Made by a program: the position numbers and the translations under genes. Below are positions 37,686 to 45,629 of a stretch of 64,000 bases of DNA, piece by piece. Each line of letters begins with the position of its first letter. Positions within the stretch are counted from its first letter, which is position 1. The stretch is from the NCBI GenBank assembly GCA_965242805.1, contig CBDETD010000002.1:1364001-1428000 (forward strand), read 5' to 3'. The DNA is from JANQEU01 sp965242805 (GTDB lineage: Bacteria > Bacteroidota > Bacteroidia > Cytophagales > Cyclobacteriaceae). The notes beneath the pieces were generated by a model. That model saw only the letters and a program-made list of their open reading frames with translations, was not told where the DNA came from and made no database searches.

Positions 37686-38644
37686 TACGCCTTTTGCTCT
37701 CTAATTGCTTCGGTTAATTTAGGCAATATATCGAAAGCATCACCAACGATCCCATAATCAGCGGCTTTGAAAAAAGGTGCTTCGGAATCTTTATTAATAA
37801 CAAGTATGTATTTGGATGAGTTTACACCTGCGAGATGTTGGATCGCACCGGATATACCAACTGCGACATACAGGGAAGGAGAAACTTTGATCCCTGTTTG
37901 TCCCACATGTTCGTGATGAGGCCTCCATTCCATATCTGAAACAGGTTTACTACATCCTGTAGCTGCCCCCATTTCTTTTGCAAGATCTTCGATAAGGTTC
38001 CAGTTTTCGGGACCTTTCATTCCTCTTCCACCGGAAATAACCAGATCTGCTTCAGGTAACAATATGTCCCCAGTAGCTTTTTCCTGTGAGGAAATATTCA
38101 CTTTAAAGTCATTTTCATTAACACTTGGTGAAAAGGACTCAATCTGTGGATCATTACCATCTTCCTTTATTTGGGTAGCATTCTTTCTGATAGTCAAGAT
38201 CTTCTTTTCTGTGCTAAGCTCGGTGACGGCAAAGGCTTTACCAGTATAAATGCTTCTTTTCACATTCAAGTTACCATTCTCCACCGTTGGGGTCTCGGAG
38301 ACATTGGAAACCAATGCAGCATCTACCTTAATAGCAACTCTGGCAGATACCGGATCACCCAATGACGACTTCGCCATCACCAGTTCCGAATGGTTTTGAC
38401 TATTCATCAATTCTGCTATGGCTGAAGAGTACGCCATAATATTCGGTTGATTGTACTTTTCATCCGAAACATGGTACACCCGTGAAGATCCTGCCTTCCC
38501 TATCCATGACATCTCTCCATCCTCCACTTCACCAAATACGATAGCGTGAACTTCATCACTGATTTCTGAAGCAAGACTCACTGCTTCCAGAGATGATTTT
38601 TTCACCTTACCTTCATCTGTTTCTACAAATACTAATGCTGACAT
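37685..38644 (-). CDS. etfA: Electron transfer flavoprotein alpha subunit
   Basis: The 319-aa subunit binds FAD at its C-terminal domain, where the signature is visible (SGGRGMKGPENW; EMGAATGCSKPV; HVGQTGIKVSPSLYVAVGISGAIQH; INKDSEAPFFKAADYGIVGD). With EtfB it takes electrons from acyl-CoA and related dehydrogenases and passes them to the quinone pool via ETF:quinone oxidoreductase. It starts 2 bp after the etfB stop and overlaps the nuclease gene by one base. No dehydrogenase partner is encoded in the window. Confidence 0.97.
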   Translation of the reverse strand: MSALVFVETDEGKVKKSSLEAVSLASEISDEVHAIVFGEVEDGEMSWIGKAGSSRVYHVSDEKYNQPNIMAYSSAIAELMNSQNHSELVMAKSSLGDPVSARVAIKVDAALVSNVSETPTVENGNLNVKRSIYTGKAFAVTELSTEKKILTIRKNATQIKEDGNDPQIESFSPSVNENDFKVNISSQEKATGDILLPEADLVISGGRGMKGPENWNLIEDLAKEMGAATGCSKPVSDMEWRPHHEHVGQTGIKVSPSLYVAVGISGAIQHLAGVNSSKYILVINKDSEAPFFKAADYGIVGDAFDILPKLTEAIREQKA

Positions 38645-38646
38645 TC

Positions 38647-39384
38647 TTACAATACTTTCGCTTCGTTCTTCAATAGGTTTACCAATTCTCCAATGTTTTC
38701 CGGATCTATCATTTTTACCTCACTTTTCTCCGGAGGTAATTCGAAAACTTTAACGGATGTCTTTTTCTCATCAGATACCGGATCCTCAACTGCCAATGGT
38801 TTTGACCTAGCAGACATGATCCCTCTCATATTCGGTATCTTCCATTCAGCAATGGGTTCCTGACAACCAGCGACCAATGGCAATTCCAGTTCCATATGTT
38901 CTTTGCCCCCTTCAATCTCCCTACTCAACTTTGCAGTATTTCCCTCAATATCTAATGTCATCACTGGAGACATGGATGGAATACCAAGTAGCTCACCAAC
39001 CATTCCATGAACCTGGCCCCCATTAAAATCAATGGATTCCCTACCCATTAATATCAGGTCATAGTTTCCCTTCTCAGCAAAATGCGCAATCTGTTTTGCG
39101 ACAAAGAAGGCATCGGTTGGCTCCGCATTTACCCTTATGGCTTCGTCCGCACCGATAGCTAACGCTTTACGGATGGTTGGTTCAGTTTCAGCTTCACCAA
39201 TATTTATCACTGTGATCTTACCTCCAAGTTGCTCTTTCAACTCTACAGCTCTTGCGATTGCGTAATCATCGTAAGGACCAATAATAAATTGAACTCCGTT
39301 CTTATCAAACTTAGTGTTTCCGTCCGTAAAAGCAATCTTGGAAGTCGTATCAGGAACGTGTGTGATACAAACAAGAATATTCAT
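38647..39384 (-). CDS. etfB: Electron transfer flavoprotein beta subunit
   Basis: The 245-aa subunit binds AMP and forms the dimer with EtfA. Visible signatures are the N-terminal CITHVPDT, NGVQFIIGPYDDYAIARAVELKE, DLILMGRESIDFNGGQV (nucleotide-binding) and the recognition segment CQEPIAEWKIPNMRGIMSARSKP. It is the first gene of the reverse operon; its promoter should lie in the 73-bp gap shared with the divergent TPR gene. Confidence 0.97.
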   Translation of the reverse strand: MNILVCITHVPDTTSKIAFTDGNTKFDKNGVQFIIGPYDDYAIARAVELKEQLGGKITVINIGEAETEPTIRKALAIGADEAIRVNAEPTDAFFVAKQIAHFAEKGNYDLILMGRESIDFNGGQVHGMVGELLGIPSMSPVMTLDIEGNTAKLSREIEGGKEHMELELPLVAGCQEPIAEWKIPNMRGIMSARSKPLAVEDPVSDEKKTSVKVFELPPEKSEVKMIDPENIGELVNLLKNEAKVL

Positions 39385-39406
39385 AAATGTCTAAGGAATT
39401 ATGACC

Positions 39407-39414
39407 TAATTTTG
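39407..39414 (+). promoter_or_regulatory. Bacteroidota -7 box (TAatTTTG) for the small TPR gene
   Basis: TAATTTTG matches TAnnTTTG exactly and lies 43 bp before the ATG at 39458, in the gap divergent from etfB. No TTTG is found at the standard -33 position, so the call rests on the -7 element alone. Confidence 0.35.
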
Positions 39415-39457
39415 GCCGTGAAGTTAGTTAATAATGAAGTAAATAAAAATTTGAGAA

Positions 39458-39778
39458 ATGAACCCGGAGAGGGTAGAAAAGCTAAAAAATTATTCCAAAA
39501 ACAATCCCGATGATCCATTTCCAAAATATGCATTGGCTATGGAATATTTAGGTCAAAACAATGAACTGGTGACTGATCTTTTCACAGAATTACTTGAAGA
39601 TCATCCCGATTACCTTCCCACCTATTATCACGCAGCGATTCATTTTTCAGAGCTAGGTGAAATCGAAATTGCCAAGGAATTATTCACCAAAGGAATCGAA
39701 CTTTCTAAAGATGATGCCAAAACCAAAAGGGAATTAGAAAACGCCTATCAAAATTTCCTTTTCGAAAATGATCTTTAA
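39458..39778 (+). CDS. Small tetratricopeptide-repeat protein
   Basis: The 106-aa protein consists of two to three TPR helical hairpins: PFPKYALAMEYLGQNNELVTDLFTELLEDHPDYLP, then TYYHAAIHFSELGEIEIAKELFTKGIELSK. There is no signal peptide, so it is likely a cytoplasmic protein-protein adaptor. Such short TPR proteins recur in Bacteroidota without an assigned function. The gene stands alone between divergent etfB and the convergent oxidoreductase, whose stop it overlaps by 4 bp. A perfect -7 box lies upstream. Confidence 0.8.
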   Translation: MNPERVEKLKNYSKNNPDDPFPKYALAMEYLGQNNELVTDLFTELLEDHPDYLPTYYHAAIHFSELGEIEIAKELFTKGIELSKDDAKTKRELENAYQNFLFENDL

Positions 39779-40761
39779 AATCCGACGATGATCTTACCGA
39801 AATGATCCGGATGATCAAATCGGTCGAAAGCATCAATGTAGTCCTCCTTCACGAAAACCTTATCGATAATTGGTCTAACCTGATACGAATTAACAAAGTC
39901 AACCATTTGATTAAATTCAAGATCATTTGCCATAGTCGACCCTTCTATTGAAACCTGTGACCAGAATAATCGGAAGACATCCAATTCATGTACTTTTCCG
40001 GTTGTCGATCCGTAGATAATGATCTTCCCACCAGGTTTTATAGCTTTCAAATATTTATTCAAACTTGCTCCACCTGCACTGTCAATCACAGCATCAATGG
40101 GGCCTAGATCCTTGGCAAGTATTTTTTCCCAATCTTCCTGATGATAATTGACACCAGCTTTCACACCCAATTCCAGACACCGATCAATCTTTTTATCTGA
40201 ACCTGAAGTAACAAGAACAGAACAATCAATTGCTTTGAGAAATGCAATGACCATCTGTGATACACCTCCACCTGCACCCGTAACAAGGACTGTTGAATCT
40301 TCCGTGAGATTTGCTTTCGTAAAACATGCCCGATATGCGGTCATTCCAGCGAGTGGTAGGGCAGCCGCTTCAGCGTATGACAGGTGATCTGGTTTCGGAA
40401 CAAGACGATCAACGGGAACCTTAATGTACTCCCCTAATGTGCCATCTGTGGGCATTCCCAAAATGGAATAGTCAAGAGACTGAACATCAGGATTGTCCCC
40501 CCACGAAACATTGGGATTAATAATTACATCTTTTCTTACCCAGGATTCTTCACCTTCTTCAACTACTCCACAAGCATCAGAGCCAAGTGTAATACCTGAT
40601 CGTATACCTGGATACTTGCCCTCCCGGATCCATTGATCCCTTCGGTTCAATCCCGCTGCTTTTACCTTGACTATGCAATACCCTTTCTCATTTTTCGGAG
40701 GTTCTACATCATTTAGTGTGATTGGATTGTCAGGATTATTGGATGTCTGTACCGCCTTCAT
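39775..40761 (-). CDS. Zinc-binding-dehydrogenase/quinone-oxidoreductase-like MDR protein
   Basis: The 328-aa medium-chain dehydrogenase/reductase family member has an N-terminal GroES-like domain (KVKAAGLNRRDQWIREGKYP, LGSDACGVVEEG) and a nucleotide-binding Rossmann part with VLVTGAGGGVSQMVIAFLKA. The catalytic-zinc cysteine/histidine set of alcohol dehydrogenases is not evident, which favours an NADPH-dependent quinone- or enone-reductase-type activity. The substrate is unknown. It starts 3 bp after dnaB and probably shares its transcript, though no functional link is obvious. Confidence 0.88.
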   Translation of the reverse strand: MKAVQTSNNPDNPITLNDVEPPKNEKGYCIVKVKAAGLNRRDQWIREGKYPGIRSGITLGSDACGVVEEGEESWVRKDVIINPNVSWGDNPDVQSLDYSILGMPTDGTLGEYIKVPVDRLVPKPDHLSYAEAAALPLAGMTAYRACFTKANLTEDSTVLVTGAGGGVSQMVIAFLKAIDCSVLVTSGSDKKIDRCLELGVKAGVNYHQEDWEKILAKDLGPIDAVIDSAGGASLNKYLKAIKPGGKIIIYGSTTGKVHELDVFRLFWSQVSIEGSTMANDLEFNQMVDFVNSYQVRPIIDKVFVKEDYIDAFDRFDHPDHFGKIIVGF

Positions 40762-40764
40762 TCT

Positions 40765-42291
40765 TTAAAAAGGCATATCTTCATCTTCATCCTCCTTGGT
40801 AGTGCCACCTTTGCTCGGTAAAGTGATAGTGAAATCGCTGTTGCCTTTGTCAGAGCTTGGGAATGGGGTCTGATACCCGGAAACAGATTGATCCATATCC
40901 GTGAACTTGGTGTATTTGCCGATAAATTTCAAATGTACATTATCCGTTCGGCCATTTCTATGCTTTGCAATAATCACTTCTGCTAACCCTGTAAGAGGCA
41001 TTCCATCTTCTCCCTGAGTAATTCCATAATACTCAGGTCGGTAAAGGAAGATCACCATATCCGCATCCTGTTCTATTGATCCGGATTCCCTTAAGTCGGA
41101 AAGTTGAGGCTTTTTATCACCGCCTCTGGTTTCCACTGCCCTGCTCAATTGAGATAATGCAATCACTGGAACTTTTAATTCTTTTGCCAATCCCTTCAGT
41201 GATCTGGAAATGGAGGCGATTTCCTGTTCCCTATTTCCACCTGAATTCTTTGAAGAATCACCTGTCATCAACTGGAGATAATCAATAATCAACAGTTTGA
41301 CACCATGTTGTGCAACAAGCCTTCTGGCCTTTGCTCTAAGTTCCAGAATACTCAATCCGGGGGTATCGTCAATAAATATCGGAGCATTGGATAACGAAGA
41401 AGTCTTATGTAAAAGTTGCTCCCACTCATAATCCGCAAGATCCCCTTTTTTGATCTTTTCACTTTCTAATTCAGCTTCAGCCGAGATCAAACGATTCACC
41501 AATTGACCTGAAGACATTTCCAGGGAAAAAATACCAACAGGATGTCCCCAGTCAACTGCAGCGTTTCTCAAGTTGGATAATACAAAGGCAGTTTTACCCA
41601 TTCCGGGTCGAGCAGCTATAATAACCAGGTCCGAAGGTTGCCAACCATTGGTGATCCTATCCAATACTGTAAATCCACTGGCAATACCTGTGAGTCCGTC
41701 CTTACTGTCTTTTTTCGTTTCAATCTCTTCGATGGCCTTACCTAACAGCGAACTCATTTTGTCATAGTTCTTTCTGATATAGGATTCAGAGACATCGAAA
41801 AGGGATTGTTCAGTGCGATCCAGAAGTTCAAAAACATCTATCGTGTCCTCATAGGCATCCCTTTGGATCTCGGATGAGATTCGTATCAATTCCCTTTTTA
41901 TCGATTGCTCGGAAATTATCCTTGCATGATATTCAATGTTTGCGGCAGAGTTTACTCGGGTAGTGAGCTCGGCAATGTAATACGCACCTCCAACCACGTC
42001 TAGGTTCCCATTTTTCCTTAACTGATGGACAACAGTTTTTATATCAACAGGTTCGGAATTATTGAAGAGCTGAACAATGGCCTCGAATATCATTCGATGC
42101 GCATCCCGATAGAAACTTTCAGGATGTAGGATGTCAATAATGTTGGATAATGCATCTCTCTCCAACATCAGTGCTCCAAGCACTGCCTCCTCGATGTCAA
42201 CAGCTTGTGGAGGAAGTTTACCTAATTGTTCAGAAATGTCAAGTGGTGCAAGGCGTCTTGTCTTAACCGCCGATGATTTTTCGCTCTCCAT
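40765..42291 (-). CDS. dnaB: Replicative DNA helicase DnaB
   Basis: The 508-aa hexameric helicase unwinds DNA at the replication fork. The N-terminal domain (LPPQAVDIEEAVLGALMLE onward) binds primase. The RecA-like motor has Walker A ARPGMGKTAF (residues 227-236), Walker B LLIIDYLQLM, the QEIASISRSLKGLAKEL segment and SQLSRAVETRGGDKKPQLSDLRESG. No intein interrupts it. The C-terminal ~40 residues are a Gly/Ser/Asp-rich tail. It is divergent from the DnaQ-type exonuclease gene across a 266-bp gap. Confidence 0.97.
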   Translation of the reverse strand: MESEKSSAVKTRRLAPLDISEQLGKLPPQAVDIEEAVLGALMLERDALSNIIDILHPESFYRDAHRMIFEAIVQLFNNSEPVDIKTVVHQLRKNGNLDVVGGAYYIAELTTRVNSAANIEYHARIISEQSIKRELIRISSEIQRDAYEDTIDVFELLDRTEQSLFDVSESYIRKNYDKMSSLLGKAIEEIETKKDSKDGLTGIASGFTVLDRITNGWQPSDLVIIAARPGMGKTAFVLSNLRNAAVDWGHPVGIFSLEMSSGQLVNRLISAEAELESEKIKKGDLADYEWEQLLHKTSSLSNAPIFIDDTPGLSILELRAKARRLVAQHGVKLLIIDYLQLMTGDSSKNSGGNREQEIASISRSLKGLAKELKVPVIALSQLSRAVETRGGDKKPQLSDLRESGSIEQDADMVIFLYRPEYYGITQGEDGMPLTGLAEVIIAKHRNGRTDNVHLKFIGKYTKFTDMDQSVSGYQTPFPSSDKGNSDFTITLPSKGGTTKEDEDEDMPF

Positions 42292-42477
42292 TTACCAGCT
42301 TCTCCAAAGGTTAGTGTTAGTGATCATGATAGCAAACGTACCACTTCGATCCCTGATTTTTTCCCGAACTACTTAATAAAGTTTTGCCAGACATATTAAC
42401 ATATCTTTACACATCATTTTCCACATTTATTTGATCACATCACATTTGGTCTGCTTTTAATTTGAATTAATTTTGAA

Positions 42478-42514
42478 GCGCTCTTCTCTTAATAATATAG
42501 TTTTTTAAGAGCGC
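42478..42514. promoter_or_regulatory. GC-armed inverted repeat between dnaB and the exonuclease gene
   Basis: GCGCTCTT (42478-42485) and AAGAGCGC (42507-42514) form a perfect 8-bp inverted repeat around a 21-nt AT-rich loop, inside a 266-bp AT-rich gap (42292-42557). It lies 44 bp before the TTG start of the exonuclease gene. It may be an operator or a leader hairpin; both divergent promoters should lie in this gap. Nothing else stands out there. Confidence 0.4.
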
Positions 42515-42557
42515 AAATACAAATAATAAATCTTAGAATCTCAACGTAAAATCTTCT

Positions 42558-43364
42558 TTGGAACTTAACTTAAGAAATCCATTGGTGGTCTTTGACCTTG
42601 AAACCACCGGAACAAATATTTCCCATGACCGTATCGTGGAAATTGCCATGGTAAAAATCCTCCCGGGAGGTGAGAAAGAAGAAAAAGTAAGGCGAATAAA
42701 TCCTACTATACCGATCCCGAAGGAATCAAGTATGATCCATGGGATTTACGATGAGGATGTGACAGAAGAACCTACATTTAAGCAAGTAGCAAAGTCCATG
42801 GCCCAATTTCTTGAAGGTTGTGATCTGGCAGGATTCAATGTATTAAAGTTTGATGTTCCGATGTTAGTTGAAGAGTTTCTAAGAGCTAATGTGGAGTTTG
42901 AAGTTGATCACCGGAGGATACTGGATATGCAACGAATCTTCCATATGATGGAGAAAAGAAATCTTACGGCAGCCTATAAATTCTATTGCAACAAAATTCT
43001 GGAGAATGCACACAGTGCTGCTGCAGATACTCAGGCCACAATGGAAGTGTTCTATGCTCAAATTGCAAAATATGAAGGACAAGAACTGACAGACCTTAAC
43101 GGGAATGTGATCGGAACCATTGAAAATGACATGGATGTAATCCATAAATTGACCAATAAGAAAATGGTAGATCTGGCTGGACGAATGATCTTCAATGATG
43201 ACAATCAGGAAGTTTTCAATTTTGGAAAACACAAAGGAAAATTGGTCACTGAGGTACTTCAGATGGAGCCATCTTTCTACGATTGGATGATGAAAGGTGA
43301 CTTCCCTCTTGAAACAAAAAGAAAATTGACCAAGATCCGTTTAAAAAATTTTAATAAAAGTTAA
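42558..43364 (+). CDS. DnaQ-like 3'-5' exonuclease (TTG start)
   Basis: The 268-aa DEDDh-type exonuclease has ExoI VFDLETTGT (Asp and Glu ligands), ExoII in LAGFNVLKFDVPML, and ExoIII HSAAADTQATMEVF (general-base His and Asp). The C-terminal part (VFNFGKHKGKLVTEVLQMEPSFYDWMMKGDFP) is the small EXO-associated domain seen in Bacteroidota homologues. The conserved N-terminus (LNLRNPLVVFDLE) begins at TTG 42558. An in-frame TAG at 42534 and the absence of any ATG before residue 31 make TTG the likely start. It may act in proofreading or repair, and its position opposite dnaB suits a DNA-metabolism role. Confidence 0.9.
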   Translation: MELNLRNPLVVFDLETTGTNISHDRIVEIAMVKILPGGEKEEKVRRINPTIPIPKESSMIHGIYDEDVTEEPTFKQVAKSMAQFLEGCDLAGFNVLKFDVPMLVEEFLRANVEFEVDHRRILDMQRIFHMMEKRNLTAAYKFYCNKILENAHSAAADTQATMEVFYAQIAKYEGQELTDLNGNVIGTIENDMDVIHKLTNKKMVDLAGRMIFNDDNQEVFNFGKHKGKLVTEVLQMEPSFYDWMMKGDFPLETKRKLTKIRLKNFNKS

Positions 43365-43451
43365 GTTCCAGTTAAGAATTTATTGCTACTTCCAGAATTC
43401 ACTTTGATTTTAATCGGTTGTAGGTAATTTGCAGACAGATATTTCTTGAAC

Positions 43452-45629
43452 ATGTCTAAGACAATCATCGTTTCGAATCGGCTTCCCATAAAAATAACGG
43501 AAGAGGATGGAAAATTAATTTATAAACCAAGTGAAGGCGGCCTGGCTACAGGATTGGGTTCCATATACAAAGAAGGCGACAACATATGGGTAGGTTGGCC
43601 CGGATTAGCTGTAAATAAGAATTCTGAGAAAATCGAGATTGCCAGAAACCTCAAGGATCAAAGCATGAAACCGGTATTTCTAAGCGCTACTGAGATCGAG
43701 GATTTCTATGAGGGTTTTAGTAACGAAACACTCTGGCCAAACTTCCATTATTTTAACGAATACACCGTTTACGATGACGAATTATGGAAGGCCTATCAAA
43801 AGGTAAACAGAAAATTCGCAAAAGAACTCGACGAGGTGATTGAAGAAGAAGATACCATATGGATACATGACTACCAACTCTTGCTTCTCCCACAAATGAT
43901 TCGAGAAAATCATCCAAATTCTTCAATAGGTTTCTTTTTACATATCCCTTTCCCGTCTTACGAGTCTTTCCGTGTACTACCATGGAGAAGAGAACTTCTA
44001 AACGGTATGCTGGGCTCTGATTTCCTGGGTTTCCATACCTATGATGACATGAGGCATTTTCTTTCTTCCGTCAACAGGTTGGCAGGTCTTGGGAATGATA
44101 ATGGAAAGATCAATGTCGACAACAGGATAGTAATGGCTGATGCACTTCCCATGGGGATTGATTATGATAAGTACGCTCAATCAGCTTCCTCACCGGAAAC
44201 TTTGGCCCGGGAGGTCCGTTATCGAACGTCAATTGGGGACGTAAAACTCGTCCTTTCCATTGACAGATTGGATTACTCAAAAGGAATTCCCCAACGATTA
44301 AGGGCCTTTGAGTTGTTTCTTGAACAATATCCGGATTTTCTGGAAAAAGTATCATTCTTTATGGTTGTGGTGCCATCAAGGGATTCAGTACCCAAATACA
44401 AGCAATTAAAAGAGGAGATTGATCTCCTCGTCGGAAGGATCAACGGGAAGTTTGCGAGGTTGAACTGGACTCCCGTTCACTACTTCTATCGAAGTTTCCC
44501 ACTTCCAGCACTCTCCGCATTCTACAGAATGTCACATGTAGCCCTAATCACGCCGATGAGAGATGGGATGAACCTTGTTTGCAAGGAGTACATTGCCAGC
44601 AAATTGGATAAGAAAGGAGTTCTGATCCTAAGTGAGATGGCCGGATCATCAAAGGAACTGTCAGATGCCATTATCATAAATCCGAGCGATATTCATCAAA
44701 TCGTTGAAGCAATGAGACAGGCTCTAACAATGCCTGAAGAGATGCAAATCCAGCACATGGAGGTGATGCAGGATTCACTGAGACGATACAATATTCACCA
44801 ATGGGTGAAACTGTTCATGGAACAGTTGTCAACGGTTAAGGCCGAGCAAAAGGCGCTTACAACCAAACTTCTGGACGAAAAACTAATGAAATCAGTCAAG
44901 GAGAAGTTCGATAAATCCGAAGATAGATTGATCTTCCTTGATTATGACGGAACCTTAGTTGGATTCAATCCCAATCCGGAAGAATCCAAACCGGATGCTG
45001 AATTACGTGAAATATTATCCAAACTAACAGCTGACAAGAAAAACAAAATCGTGATCATCAGTGGTAGGGATAAGGAAACTCTTTTCAAATGGATGGGTGA
45101 CTATAAACTTCAATTTGTCGCTGAACACGGAGCGTGGATCAGGGAAAATGGAGGGAATTTTAAGACTATTACTAAAATAGACGATTCCTGGAAAGAGGAA
45201 ATTCTGCCGGTGTTGGAAGATTACGTCAACAGAACACCTGGTTCTTTCATCGAACATAAGGATTACTCGCTTGTATGGCATTATAGAAAAGTAGAAACTG
45301 GTCTGGGCGAAGTCCGGACCAGGGAACTGACAAGTCACCTAAAATATATCACTGGTAACCGCGATCTTCAAGTGATGGAAGGGGACAAAGTGATTGAAGT
45401 CAAAAATTCATTGATAAACAAAGGTAAAGGTGCTGCTTACCTACTGGACAAGAATAAGAGTGATTTCATAATGGCCTGTGGTGATGATACAACAGATGAA
45501 GATACCTTTATGGCTATGCCAAAAAGTGGGATCACAATTAAGGTTGGGAGCTCAGCATCAGCTGCAAAGTACAGCGTGACCTCTTATACGGAAATTAGAA
45601 AATTACTTAACCTATTTACAGGAAACTAG
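43452..45629 (+). CDS. Bifunctional trehalose-6-phosphate synthase/phosphatase (OtsA-OtsB fusion)
   Basis: ATG 43452 (MSKTIIVSNRLP) is preferred over a TTG six bases upstream. Residues ~1-470 form the GT20 synthase (SNRLP; WPLFHY-like WPNFHYF; WIHDYQLLLLPQMIR; SIDRLDYSKGIPQRL; RDGMNLVCKEY), which joins glucose from a nucleotide donor to glucose 6-phosphate. Residues ~490-725 form the HAD phosphatase (FLDYDGTLVGF with the nucleophilic Asp near 495; VIISGRD; KGKGAAYL; CGDDTTDEDTF), which releases trehalose. The fusion is known in Bacteroidota and eukaryotes. Trehalose is a compatible solute and stress protectant. The 3' end overlaps the convergent GH15 gene by 14 bp. Confidence 0.95.
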   Translation: MSKTIIVSNRLPIKITEEDGKLIYKPSEGGLATGLGSIYKEGDNIWVGWPGLAVNKNSEKIEIARNLKDQSMKPVFLSATEIEDFYEGFSNETLWPNFHYFNEYTVYDDELWKAYQKVNRKFAKELDEVIEEEDTIWIHDYQLLLLPQMIRENHPNSSIGFFLHIPFPSYESFRVLPWRRELLNGMLGSDFLGFHTYDDMRHFLSSVNRLAGLGNDNGKINVDNRIVMADALPMGIDYDKYAQSASSPETLAREVRYRTSIGDVKLVLSIDRLDYSKGIPQRLRAFELFLEQYPDFLEKVSFFMVVVPSRDSVPKYKQLKEEIDLLVGRINGKFARLNWTPVHYFYRSFPLPALSAFYRMSHVALITPMRDGMNLVCKEYIASKLDKKGVLILSEMAGSSKELSDAIIINPSDIHQIVEAMRQALTMPEEMQIQHMEVMQDSLRRYNIHQWVKLFMEQLSTVKAEQKALTTKLLDEKLMKSVKEKFDKSEDRLIFLDYDGTLVGFNPNPEESKPDAELREILSKLTADKKNKIVIISGRDKETLFKWMGDYKLQFVAEHGAWIRENGGNFKTITKIDDSWKEEILPVLEDYVNRTPGSFIEHKDYSLVWHYRKVETGLGEVRTRELTSHLKYITGNRDLQVMEGDKVIEVKNSLINKGKGAAYLLDKNKSDFIMACGDDTTDEDTFMAMPKSGITIKVGSSASAAKYSVTSYTEIRKLLNLFTGN

